From Selaginella moellendorffii (taxonomy: Eukaryota > Streptophyta > Lycopodiopsida > Selaginellales > Selaginellaceae): a stretch of DNA of 64,000 bases. The stretch is from positions 1,601,863 to 1,665,862 of the forward strand of contig NW_003314269.1 of NCBI RefSeq assembly GCF_000143415.4, read 5' to 3'. Below the pieces are notes generated by a model. It searched no databases. It saw only the letters and a list, made by a program, of their open reading frames with translations, and had not been told where the DNA came from. A program made the translations under genes and the position numbers. Of the stretch, positions 1 to 10,572 are shown in pieces. Numbering within the stretch: the stretch's first letter is position 1; each line of letters begins with the position of its first letter.

Positions 1-1803
1 AGGAACTTTCGAACAGCCACAAGTTTGTCAGGATTAGCTTGCAAATTGTCATAAAAAATACAGTACCCAAGATAAGTTATGTCCTTGGACTTAAACACAC
101 ATTTTGACCGCTTCAACTTTAAACCAACTTCTTATAACTGATCCAACACTTTATGAATATCAGGGTCATGCTCTTCTTATATCCCCTCCGAGTGGATTAC
201 GACATCATTAATGAAATTAACAATCATCTCAGGCATATTGCAAAGAACCTCATCCTTATTAAAGCATTGTTCAAACCAAATGGCATCACCAAGAACTCAT
301 AAAAACCAAACAATATATGAAAAACAGTCTTAGAAATATCTTCTTCAGCCATCAGTACTTCCCAGTACTTAGAAGCAACATCGAACTTGGTAAACCAATA
401 ACTTCTCTTTAGACAATCCAAGAGATCAGCATTGTGAAGAAGAGGGTAAACATCTAAGATTGTTACTTCATTTAATGGATAATAATTGATATATAAATGA
501 ATATTCCTATCAGATTTTGTCACAAGATGAAGTTCACATGCCTAAAGACTCTACGACTTTCGAATAACTCTTTTTTCAAACATTTCTTTCACGTTTGCAT
601 GTAAAATCTTGATTTCTTTAGGTCATTAATGACGAATAGAAACCTTGATTGAATGAACATCCCTAATTGGAATAGGATGACATGTTGCAATTTTGGCCCC
701 AAATGATAAATCAAATTCAAAGAGATGGGCATATTCCTTCATGAGTCAGTCAACCACTGCAACATAAAAACCGTTAGAGGGATTAGAAAAAGAAATAGAG
801 GAATAAAATAAAAACTTAGGAGGAAGTAAAATGGAGACAAAAGTGATGGAAGCAAAGGTAAAATCAAAGGGATGAAAAGTTATAAAAGTGAGAGGAATGG
901 AAGAAATATCAAGAAGTATGAAACAAGAAGAAGAAACCTTGAAGTCATACTTGGTATGATTGTGCCACAACCAATCCATACTAAAGATAAGGTCAAAAGC
1001 TTAACTCAACACCACTCGTAATGACTGTAGCTCAAGCTCAAGATCACCCATATGCACAATTAGCTTTGCCTCATCTCGTGCACATGTATATATACAGCCA
1101 TTACCATAAAGAATGAAAATTGGTTTTGCCATATAATGCAAATGTAGACAGCAATGTGTGTCAATAAACCAAGCAATAAAAGATAAACTCAAACTTGTAT
1201 CAACTAATATAGAGAGAATAATAAGAAACCTCTTGTTATAAAAATGAGTTTGGAAAGTAAACATTGGATGAACTGGTGCCGAGTTAACCTTTTAATAATA
1301 CTTCCGAAAGATATATGAAGGGTCACTAACTTATTTGCACAAGGTCCTTCTTTTACTCGCACGACTCTTCATTTCTCAAATACATCTCAATGTCTAGACT
1401 TTCCACTATAGCAACACTAATAGAATATTGTTAACACTAAGGTCTCCACCCAAGAAATGGAAGTCGCTAATCTGGAAAATGCCGACAACACCGATAAGTG
1501 TGACCAACTTCATCACACGCCCAAGGATGAACATCACAGCCATGACCACGTCCTTGCCCTTTGTCTTTAAATTTGGGCAGCAGTAGCATCAACTTCTATT
1601 AGAACAAGACTATCTCTCACAAGAATTGGAGCTAAAACACATGTAGTGAGAAGTGAAAGAAGTGACATCTTATAATATTGTGCTAGACAAAGGGCATCAA
1701 CAAAGGTGGCTGGAGTAAATGCATGCACAAGTCTTACAAAATCTTGATGAAATGTTAGCCACAACATTACTAACTTGATCCGCTTTGACATATTTGGCTC
1801 CAC
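1..1803 (-). mobile_element. Degenerate Ty3/gypsy-like retrotransposon, gag to reverse transcriptase
   Basis: Read on the minus strand, the pieces fall in Ty3/gypsy order. About 1803-1567 resembles the end of gag (FVDALCLAQ, like the conserved 'EALRLA' segment). About 1264-970 is a retropepsin-like domain with VDT-S-SFI and, after one in-frame TAA near 1002, FDLIFSMDWL (the family's 'FDVILGMDWL'). About 720-540 gives the linker with FEKRVIRKS. About 523-224 is reverse transcriptase with KFDVASKYW, TVFHILFGFYEF and VMPFGLNNA. The catalytic YxDD is replaced by FIND near 200, and several stops and frame changes interrupt the chain. The element is therefore dead. It runs off the left edge, so the RT end, RNase H, integrase and 3' LTR are outside. 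No LTR or primer-binding site was recognised on the right. Confidence 0.85.
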
Positions 1804-3495
1804 ACGAAGTAAGAGGCTTTAAAAACAAATGCTAAACTCCATCATTGACTCAAATGGCATTTGATAAAAATTATGCAATTGTTAGAAGGCATTATCATAA
1901 TCATTAGTATGTCCAAATGTGTATTTGAAAATGTCTGGAAAAATACTCTAATTTGCACAAATGGTTGCTCTCAAACTATTATACCACTGCAGCATCGTCC
2001 CTTTAAGACACGTAGGAAACTCATGCAAATGTTAAGCATCATCCTAGAAATGATATATGGCAATCATCGTGAAGTGATTGAACCAATGGTATATATCATC
2101 CCCAAGATTCTCATGAATAAACTCTAGCCGAACGCAAGGATTGGCAGTAATAGCAAAAAGAGTTGTACCACACACTGTGAATGTTGTTATCAATTAAGTC
2201 TTATTGTTTAATTACAATAACATAGCATTAAGCAATTGCACCAATTGCTACTCTAAAGTCAAAGGAGGAAGACGTTACTGCTTTGCCATGAAGATGAAGG
2301 AAAAGGAAAGAGTAAAAAATAAGAAGTTGAGAAAAATAATAAAAAAAGGGGAGATCTAGAGAATACAAAAATTAGATCTAAACCAAAATCCCAAAAACAA
2401 TAAGAAAAGAGAGATCTAAACAATGTAAAAATTAAATTTAACCCAAAATCCCAAATTCTAACACTCCTCAGGGACAATCAAAATTGCTCCTCAACTCGAC
2501 CAATATGAGTGCATGGAATATAGAAAAAGAATACAAGAAATGTGTATATCAATTAGCCTAAAAACCTTAATTTATATACAGAAGAGAATGATCCGGATTA
2601 AAACCAATTTAATGGCTACCAAAGTCCCACTACACTAATATTAATATATAGCATTGTAACTGTACAATTTGTACATCACAGTTATAATTTATATTTATAT
2701 TTATTTTATAGTGGATATTAACCCTCACCAAAATTAATTGATATTAAAGGTGGTTATTTCCCAGAGTTTGCTGAGTGTAAAGTGATAGAGTGGTCTACAA
2801 AAGCTAAAGGTTAGCTAATTTTAAATTTTGATTATCCACTAATAAGTTTTTTATTAAGGAGCTATGTTTTCAAGTGGAATTAAAATCTATCAAAGGGGAC
2901 AAACTTATGACACATGGCATTGTCTTGCGTACCAGAGAAATCACTTTGCAGTAATATATTCAATTTTATAAATATCTTTGTCAATACATTTGTGTAGGTA
3001 ATATGGGAGAGATTAATTTCTCAACCCAGTACTGCATGAGGTGGGGAATGCGGCTATTATTCCAAGCAATGTCTTGGGATTTGAGTGCCTAGGTGATCTA
3101 TTTGATCTCTTACAGTTTCTTTCTAGTGTACAACATAATTAAATTCTCATTTTATTAGTCTTTTGCTAAATATTTGTGGATTTGCTCCATCCTCTCGCGA
3201 GCATGAGCCACGGGTTTGATGGCTCCTACAAGGGACCTCTACCTATTGAGGGGAAAGAAGATATAACTTGGGACCAGTCACCGAGCACCGCCACTCTACA
3301 AAGGAACAGCTTCTCCTCTTGTTTGTCCCTGGAGATTTGCATCCGAGGATTCGGCCGCACAAACGGGGTGTTTTGCCTTCTCTCCCACCCAAGAACAGGT
3401 ACGTGCTTCTACTCTCTTACAGCTTTCGGTTGGAAGCTAGAGCTTTCTTCCTCTACTTCTTCTACTGGTTATTACGAGCTGTGGAGGCAGCAAAT
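1804..3495. other. AT-rich spacer, no gene seen
   Basis: The sequence is AT-rich to about 3170. It may include the decayed 5' part of the gypsy element (gag N-terminus and LTR), but no LTR ends were recognised. Open frames here, including one from 3176, have no recognisable content; the 3176 frame runs antisense into the V-ATPase pseudogene. Confidence 0.5.
2351..2457. repeat. Imperfect 60-bp tandem duplication
   Basis: Two imperfect copies start at 2351 and 2411, both beginning with GAGATCTA and containing the shared words AAAAATTA and CCAAAATCCCAAA. They lie in AT-rich DNA just upstream of the gypsy remnant and could be part of its untranslated leader. Confidence 0.55.
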
Positions 3496-3707
3496 GGTGC
3501 TGTTTTCTCCGGTTGACAAACAACTGCTACGTCCAAACTTTGATGCACGACTTCGCACCGTTGATCCTCAGCTTTTGAAAGCCGAGTGGAGTCCAATCCA
3601 AGGTGCTGTTTTCTCCGGTTGACAAACAACTGCTACGTCCGAACTTTGATGCACGACTTTGCAGCGTTGATCCTCAGCTTTTGAAAGCCGAGTGGAGTCC
3701 AATCCAA
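3496..3707. repeat. 106-bp tandem duplication, two copies
   Basis: Copies at 3496-3601 and 3602-3707 differ at only a few bases. The unit begins GGTGCTGTTTTCTCC and ends GTCCAATCCAA. It covers the VHA-H codons for LDWTPLGFQKLRI and the following untranslated DNA, so it arose within or after decay of the pseudogene. The near-identity suggests a recent event. Confidence 0.95.
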
Positions 3708-4830
3708 GTTACCGGACAGCACCTCCTGCTTATACTTCTCAGATGAGGTTTTTCCCAGTGTCTCTTCCATGAGATCGGTGAGATCCTGTCCAACAAAACG
3801 GATTTGCATACTTGAAAAAGCAAGGCTTTTACCTCGTCACTCCACATTTGCATCTTAAGGTTGTGGATGATCTTTGGCATGGCAAAAGTTCCTTTCGTGC
3901 GAAGATTTCGCAATAACACTTTCCCTGCTGTTTCATAAGAGATCTAGGTAAACCTTTTCTTTGGAAGACGTTCTCGCGACTTCCACCAGCCTAGGTAAGG
4001 CTCGATAGCGTCCACAGCCAAGCTGTAGAGCGAGAGGAGCCACATGCATAGAGTTGCCTCGTACAGTAGCTAGAAACGAAAAACAAGACCACTGCTGTAG
4101 AAAACCAGCTGAGTCGAGAGCACAGCATCACGAACCTGAATGTACTGCTGTGCAGATATCAAGGGAGTCAGGAGTTTCTGGTGAGGTATACGCTCTCTAT
4201 GACATGATCCTAGGTGGCAGTAGTGCCACTCCGCTGATCCAAGTTTAGGCTAGAGGCATGTCTCTTGATCATGTATATATAGCTATGATGTTATATTCAG
4301 ACGATCATCCTTGTCTATCATAGCTTCTGCATATCTCTTCAGTTTCACGCCCTCAAGTTGTACAAACATGGAATTCACTCCTAGCGGAGTAGCCAAAGTG
4401 CTGACGGCTGTTGGTATCACGCAGCTTGGATGAGAAGGATGAAAAAACAAATCATTCAGTGCCGGCTGTGTTCGTGGATGAGCGCTTCCAAACAACTAAG
4501 AAGTAAGACAACTTCTCTCGAAAAGTCTCAAAACGAGCTACGTGATAAGACGGTCAGAATCTTGCAAGCTTTTTTTCTTGGGGAGCAAACTGGGGAAAAG
4601 AAAAAACAAGAGACTTAGTGCCAGTGCCAGTCAGCAAATTCTCACCTCAAGCAAAGCCGGCAAATCTCCTCGGGAGAAAATTCTTCATCGTGAAACAATG
4701 CATCATGCTTTATCCTGACATGGATATTAAGGCGGGTCTTTCTTCCAAAAAACAAAAAGCCATGCTTCCAAAAGCTATGAAATTACCAGAGACCATTTCA
4801 TCTCTCATGTCTAGCTTCGTCTCCTAGGAG
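3496..4830 (-). pseudogene. V-ATPase subunit H (VHA-H) pseudogene
   Basis: Minus-strand translations in changing frames give successive pieces of the vacuolar H+-ATPase regulatory subunit H, in the right order. Near 4700 there is ALFHDEEFSPEE; near 4440-4330 HPSHPSCVIPTAVS and SMFVQLEGVKL; near 4060-3980 LLYEATLCMWLLSLYSLA; near 3910-3830 VLLRNLRTKGTF and PKIIHNLKMQMWSDE; near 3790-3690 QEVLSGNLDWTPL. These match the conserved armadillo-like repeats of the family as remembered. Frame changes, stops and missing linkers show it cannot make the protein. Some breaks could be former introns, but stops remain within exon-like pieces. The 3' end contains a separate 106-bp tandem duplication. Confidence 0.8.
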
Positions 4831-5009
4831 TTGGAAGTCTTGACAAGAGTGTCTGCAACACCAGCGGTAAAAAACGGCACAGAAAAACGTTATCCCGTAT
4901 AAGAGGTGAACAGTCAACCTGAGGCGTGAACCAGGAATCGCAAGTGATGGCTAAAAACCGCCAACCTGAGAAACCCTAACCTAAGTAAGAAGAAAGTGAC
5001 TAGATTGCC

Positions 5010-5777
5010 ATGAGCGCCTCGAAGAAGCTGTTGAGAGCTTGCAAGACTACGCATGGCAGAATCTATTCGAAGAAGAGGGACCTGGCTCTCTACAAGAGAG
5101 GCCCCTTTCACTGCGCGTCTGGAGTGGAAGCGGAAGAATACGAGAGGTTAGTGGATGATGATGTGGTCCGGCGCTACGGGTTACAGTATGACCCTCGCGG
5201 AGGCGTGGTGAGCATCTGCGGCGACAACACCGGCGTGCACGCATCGATCAAGGGTTGGGTCTCTGCTGTTCTTCAAAACGAGGTGTTCGACATGGGCATC
5301 CCGACTTTCAAGACAGTTTGCCACTGGACAAACATGCTCTTGAGCCTCCCAAACGGCATGAAGAAGATGGTGGACAACGTCCTCTACACGAGGAAGCCCG
5401 AGGTCAGCTCCATGGAGATTCCTATCGTGGTTGTGGAGGTGGCCTTCTACAATGAATCCTTCGACAAGCTCAAGGAAAACGTGAGGGAGATCATGAAGCT
5501 GGACACGGTGACGCTGGCTGCCGGCTTGAGCGTCAACTACGACGAGGGGAGTGGGGGGGTGTGGTTTCAGGCATGCATCGGATATGCCGGAGAGCTCAGA
5601 GAGTATAGTCGGCTGGAAGGGCAGGAGTGCTTTGTTGCATCCACGGATACGATATTCAAGGGTGTGCCGGATTTGCCCACGAACATCCGGAATGAGTTTC
5701 GGTTCCCCCTTGGACAAGTTGTGGAGTTTGCAAGCTGTGCGGGCTTCATGCGAAGCAAGAAGGACATGTTTTGGTAG
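5010..5777 (+). CDS. Unrecognised 255-aa protein, possibly PD-(D/E)XK-like
   Basis: A single uninterrupted frame runs from ATG (context TTGCCATGA) to TAG. The family is not recognised. The segment IPIVVVEVAFYNESFDKL at about residues 138-155 resembles the core strand and following helix of Uma2/PD-(D/E)XK nuclease-like domains, where a 'VVEVGYS-S--KL' pattern holds a catalytic Glu. A clear upstream Asp and the usual Lys could not be assigned, so this is only a structural hint. The rest is mixed charged and hydrophobic, with no signal peptide or membrane segment. A telo-box-like AAACCCTAAC lies at 4971-4980, about 30 nt before the ATG, as for several other genes here. The 262-aa minus frame over the same DNA is taken to be a shadow because it lacks recognisable content. 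Confidence 0.6.
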   Translation: MSASKKLLRACKTTHGRIYSKKRDLALYKRGPFHCASGVEAEEYERLVDDDVVRRYGLQYDPRGGVVSICGDNTGVHASIKGWVSAVLQNEVFDMGIPTFKTVCHWTNMLLSLPNGMKKMVDNVLYTRKPEVSSMEIPIVVVEVAFYNESFDKLKENVREIMKLDTVTLAAGLSVNYDEGSGGVWFQACIGYAGELREYSRLEGQECFVASTDTIFKGVPDLPTNIRNEFRFPLGQVVEFASCAGFMRSKKDMFW

Positions 5778-7095
5778 ATGCAAAGGAAAAGCTAGCTGCC
5801 TTCCTAGAGGTGTGGAACTATCACTCTCTGGGCCTGGAAATAGAGGAAGGGTAAGAACTTTGGACTGGAAGCTTGCAAAAGAAATAGCTAAAGTTGTTTT
5901 ACTCCTTGTTCGATGAACTCTGCGATTGTTCACTGGGTTTGTTTCGAGTCCAGCTCGAAAAACTCGCAACAGTCATGGTGGCTTCATGCTGTTGACAGAA
6001 ACTATCTTGCTGGTTTAATCTTCTTCTTCTTCCATGGATCATGCTGACATCGAAGTTAGCGAGCTCGATCTCGACTTCACGGCTTTCTCCTTCATCGACG
6101 ATTTGAGCGGATAGCAAAGGCAACGGCTCTCGGCTGTGTCCGAGTGATGCTCACCACCTCACCAAAGTCGAGCCTTTGGCCGCCAGAGCGACCATTTCTT
6201 CCACTTCCTCGAAGATTTGTTTTGTCTTGATATTTGCATAAACTTCGTTGATGTTTGATCCAGTTGCGTGGTCATCGAGGACAGTAGGATTGGCCTCCAA
6301 GCTGCCAAAGCTGCCAAAGCTGCCGGGATGACTTGCATTGTCACCAAGAGCGTGTATGTAGCACTCTTTCATTTCTTGTCCTTCGTCTTTGGTATGGAGA
6401 TATACTACGGATGAAAACTTCGATCGAGCTGATCCCGTGTTTGATTTCATCGATTTTGGCATTGAGTTTTGCTAGTCCATGGTGACGAGCAAAGTTCTTA
6501 GCTGATGAATCGCAGTATCTCATCCTGGTATGTGTTTCTCTGTCTTTTGTTTAAAACCAAAAACCTTTCTCTTTGTTATCCGGTTTTGAGCTCGATCGAT
6601 CAAAGGAGATCACCATTTGAGCGAAACGAATTCACCATATAAGCTCGATCGATCAAACGTATTCATTCCTATCTATTTCATCGTGACTACCATATCAAAG
6701 CTAAGCAAAAATTCAAAGACAATGGGACAAGAGAAGCAAGCACGCGATTTTCTCGAAGAAAGCATGAAAAAAATTTAAAGTAGGCCAATCTGCTGGAGAG
6801 CGCAGGCTTTGGACAAGTAGCGCCACACAAAAGGCGATGGTCGTTTTAAACGTGCCAGCGTGGCCATACACGTCACCAACATGTGGCATTTTGTGTACAG
6901 TTCCTAGGGTTTGTGCAGGGGTTTGAGAGAGGAGCTCTCGATCGACCAAGGCGCTGGCTTAGATCCGGTGAGTCTCCCTCCTTTCTTGCATCGCCGCGAC
7001 TGAATTGCTGGTGCGCGGCGCTCGCAGATGTGTTTGTAGCTCGCTCGAGCTCCCGTTTCCTCTTGCATCCGATTCCTCCTCTTCCTTTCCGAAAT
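5778..7095. other. Intergenic, with possible small minus-strand ORF and SLH-gene leader
   Basis: Apart from the weak ORF at 6151-6462 and the presumed promoter and 5' UTR of the next gene (telo-box-like CCTAGGGTTT at 6903-6912), no feature is supported. A 9-bp unit (AAGCTGCCA) is repeated about three times near 6300-6328. Confidence 0.5.
6151..6462 (-). CDS. Possible small hypothetical protein (103 aa)
   Basis: The frame has an ATG and a stop and encodes a hydrophilic peptide with a GSFGSFGSL run, produced by the short trinucleotide-rich repeat near 6300-6328, and an acidic helix-like end (IFEEVEEMVALAAK). It is not recognised. An overlapping second frame (6523-6341) also opens with ATG, so this may be a 3' exon, a decayed gene or chance. 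No splice-consistent longer model was found. Confidence 0.2.
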   Translation of the reverse strand: MPKSMKSNTGSARSKFSSVVYLHTKDEGQEMKECYIHALGDNASHPGSFGSFGSLEANPTVLDDHATGSNINEVYANIKTKQIFEEVEEMVALAAKGSTLVRW

Positions 7096-10000
7096 ATGGC
7101 GGTAGCTCTCCCCGGATTTCCTTCCTTGCTGCCGGCGAAATCGTATCTAGGATGCCAGCACCAGCATGCAACATCGCTATCCGCGAATCCATCCAGGAGA
7201 TGCACCAGGCTACCTTGCATTTACTGCTGTGCGCAGTCCAGCGGCGACGATGGGCCGAGCACCTCTTCTTCTTCGTGGGCACAGGAGCCAGGGAAGGATT
7301 CCTATGCCGGATGGTCTTTTCTGGATAATGGCAAGCGAAAGAAGCTCTCAGGTACCTTTTTCTCTATTTCCTGTGCATGCGATGCTTACAGTGATTCTTT
7401 TCGTGCAGGATTTTTGCAAGTAGGAGCGGGCGTTGCTCTCGCAGTTGGTTTTGCGTTGGTGTCCAATGCGTGTTGGAAGAGAGGTTGGTTCGTTTCGTTT
7501 TCCTCATGCTTTTCTCATCGTAATGGATTCGAACTTGCAGGTGTAGGAAGCAAGGTGGATCTTGTACCACCACCACCGGCTTACGAGGAAACATATGTGA
7601 CAGAATCGAGTAAGGTCAAGGAGGGTGAGGCTGCTCAGGAAGTCGACGATGAGGAGGAAAGCCCAGTGGATGTCCAATCGACTGAGAATGCGGAGGAGGA
7701 AGAGGAGCAAGAGGTTGCCGCGGATGCTCCTGTGGCTACTCCGCATCAACCCGATACAACCACAGGTCAGGTTTCTTTTCCAAGTGACACGATTGAAGAT
7801 AGTGAGGCTGGGGTGGTCAATTCTCCTGCATCTGGTGGTGCTGCTTCAACCTTTGGTTACGAGAATACCGGCGAAGACCTATCCCGTACTGACACACAGT
7901 CTGGAGAGGATTTGTCAACCCCTGCTACTGACTTAGCCGTCGATTCAGTCTCCGATGATCTGAAGTCTCCCGACTCAGATGCCACACCCGAGTCGAGTGC
8001 CGGAACAGCCGATTCCACGTACTCAGTCGAGAGTAGCAGTCCTGAAGAACCAGAGAGCGTTTCCAGTGAGTCGTCTGTCCCGGTTGCCTTGCCGTCCGAG
8101 GACGAAGTCTTCGTATCATCGGAGAAGCCCGACATCTTGTTGGCCTCTGTGGATCTAACCGAGGACTCTAACACTGCTGTTCATAGTGCCGAGGTACCGT
8201 TACCTCAGGAGTCAGACAGGGAGGTTGAGCTGGTTGAGTCGGTGACTGCGTCTCCCGGTTTGAGTGTGAGTGAGCAGGATGAGCCTTTCTCTTCCTCCGA
8301 GGTTGGAGCAACACCCGTGGAGAATGCAGCTGATATGGTTTCATCCCAGGAGGATGAAATCAGTAGGATCACGTCTTCGCTAGATAAAGTTTCCCCTTCA
8401 TCGGAGTCTGAATTTTGGCAAATTGTCATACCTGCTCCATCTGCGCCTTCTGCATTGCCATCAGGACGTGTATTGATCGCACCTGTCGTAGATCATGGCC
8501 AAGAACAGGCCCTCTCTGCGCTACAATCTCTTAAGGTGCGTTGCTTCTTCTTGTTTTGTTTTTGTTTTTATTCATTTTCGTTCGTGCAGGTTGTGGAGCC
8601 AGGAGTTGGAGCGTCTACTATCTGTACCCGAAGAGAGTACGCTCGCTGGCTTGTTGCAGCAAATCGAACCTTGGCAAGGTATTCTGTCCAGCTTTTCAGT
8701 TCTTTAAGTTCTCACGTATATATCTCACAGAAATACGGGTGCTAAAGTCTCTCCTGCAATGTATATCGAAAAAGTTACAGAAGCTGCGTTCGACGATGTT
8801 TCGCCTGAGGATCCGGATTTTCCATTCATACAAGGTTACAGTTTCTTCGTACCAGACGCTCGTTTGACAGTGGACGTTTGAGCAGGCCTGGCGGAGGCAG
8901 GGCTTATTTTCAGTAAGCTATCACGGGGTCCAGATAGTGATGGCCCGATCCATTTTCTTCCTGACCGGTAATGCTGTTGCACGGGCCACCAGCACATGTT
9001 TTAATGCGTGCAAGTTTTTGCAGTCCATTGTCACGTCAAGATCTTATAAGCTGGAAGTTTGCCGTGGAAAATCATAGTCTTCCGGTCGCAAATCGAAATG
9101 TGAGTTTGTTTTTGAGCTCAAGAAGGCTGCTTGTTTGATGTTGATATTACTTGCAGAAATTGCAAGAAAGGTTCATCGACATTGATAACATTCATACGGA
9201 TGTTTGGCCTGCTATTGCAGCGGATGTTGCTGCGGGCGACCGAAGCATTATATCGTCTGCATTCGGTACTTCAGCTAAAACTATTTCCATTTCTGGTCTG
9301 ACATGTTTTGGCAGGATACACGAGGCTGTTTCAACCACATAAACCCGTTACTACGGGCCAGGCAGCGGTTGCACTGTCATCTGGTGAGGCATCAGAGCAT
9401 ATCGGCGAGGAGCTTGAGCGTCTAGAAGCTGAAAGACATGCGGAAAAGGCGGTGGCTGCTGAGATAGCACTAGAGGCTCGTGCACAGAAAGAAGCGAATG
9501 CTGTTTTTCGTGAAGAATTGGATCGACAGAGGCAGTTGACGGTCGAAGCTGAGGCAGTGGCCGAGAGATTGAGGGAAGAGCTGGAGAAGCTGAAAAGTGA
9601 AAGAGAAGAAGAAAAGTACGGCGTAATGAAGGAAAGAGCCTCGTTGGACGCTGCAAAGGAAGCTCTGTCTCGAGCACGGCTTGAGGTTGATGAACTTCTG
9701 CAAGGGTTGTCTTCGGAAAAAGTAAAGGTGGTGTTTGAGCGGGACAGAATGGAGAAGCTTCTGGCCGAGATTGAAGAAGAGCGGGATACGCTGGAGAATG
9801 TGAAGTCGGAGACCCAAGTAGAAAAGAAAGCTCTCGTCCTTGCAAGGTAAACTTTTCCTCTTTTTTTGTTCCTCGTTCTGATGGTTTCTTTGGGCAGAAC
9901 TTGGGCCGAGGAAGAAGCAAAGAAGGCAATGGCTCACGCTAAAGTTCTAGAGGAAGCGCGAAAGAGATGGGAGTCTCAAGGGATTGAGGTTCACGTTGAC

Positions 10001-10408
10001 AAGGATCTGGACGACAGTAACATCCCGGTCCCAAGCTGGCAGTTCGAGAAGCTCGAGCTCCAGGACACGTCGCAGCAGGCAAAACCTCCAATGCACGGCA
10101 TCCTGGTGAAAGCCGACGAGTTCAAAGGGAGGAGCTTGCAGTTCCTGAGAGAAGCGATGCAAACTTCCAACCAGAGGCTGAGCGTGGCGCAGCAGAGGAT
10201 GCTGGAGTCCATGGAAAAGATCGCGAGGAAGGCCGGAGAAGTCCGAGATAACACTTTCTTCGTGGTGAGGAAACGCGCCGGCGAGGCCCAGAGCGCTGCT
10301 GCGTCGATGGCGTCCGAGATCTCGGCGCTGGTAGCCAAGAACACGAACAAGCTCGCGGATGGTTGCAAGGGAAGCGCTGAGAAGCTCGCTCAGATCTTCA
10401 AGCCCTGA
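7096..10408 (+). CDS. Chloroplast SLH-domain, coiled-coil protein (At5g23890-like)
   Basis: Ten exons, by eye: 7096-7351, 7409-7483, 7541-8535, 8590-8678, 8731-8834, 8886-8967, 9024-9099, 9157-9265, 9315-9846 and 9898-10408, coding for about 942 aa. The N-terminus is rich in Ser, Arg and Ala like a plastid transit peptide, followed by one membrane segment (VGAGVALAVGFALVSNACW). Then comes a long acidic Ser/Glu-rich stretch (about residues 125-440). A conserved block follows (REYARWLVAANRTLAR, AFDDVSPEDPDF, IQGLAEAGLI, LISWKFAVE) that is the S-layer-homology-like region of this plant family. A strong coiled coil covers about 620-780 and a basic C-terminus ends it. Role is not established; membrane anchoring in the plastid is inferred. 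The frame is closed at every junction. Start chosen at 7096 because it begins the transit-like sequence; an in-frame upstream ORF exists but lies in the leader. Confidence 0.85.
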
Positions 10409-10572
10409 AGAAGCCACAAGAATGCGCGAAGACGAAACCGAGGTTTTGAAAGAAATAAGTGTTTGACGGCCCGGATGTGGCACTGGAGCCAACGGCTGGG
10501 ATCGGCCCCTTGTTGAGCTAAACTTCCTCTTCAAGGTTTTGAAAAACCCTAAATCTCGAAGGCGCGAATTCT

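Noticed and set aside
3176-3622. 148-aa plus-strand open frame
   Set aside because: Its 3' half is antisense to the V-ATPase subunit H pseudogene and its content is created by that and the 106-bp duplication. No domain is recognisable.
5181-5969. 262-aa minus-strand open frame over the gene at 5010
   Set aside because: It is a reverse-strand shadow of a plus frame that has a proper ATG, stop and more protein-like composition; the minus frame is rich in His/Arg/Pro with no motif.
9351-9937. Two long minus-strand open frames within the SLH gene
   Set aside because: They are shadows of the coiled-coil exon (Leu/Phe/Ser-rich complements of Glu/Lys codons).
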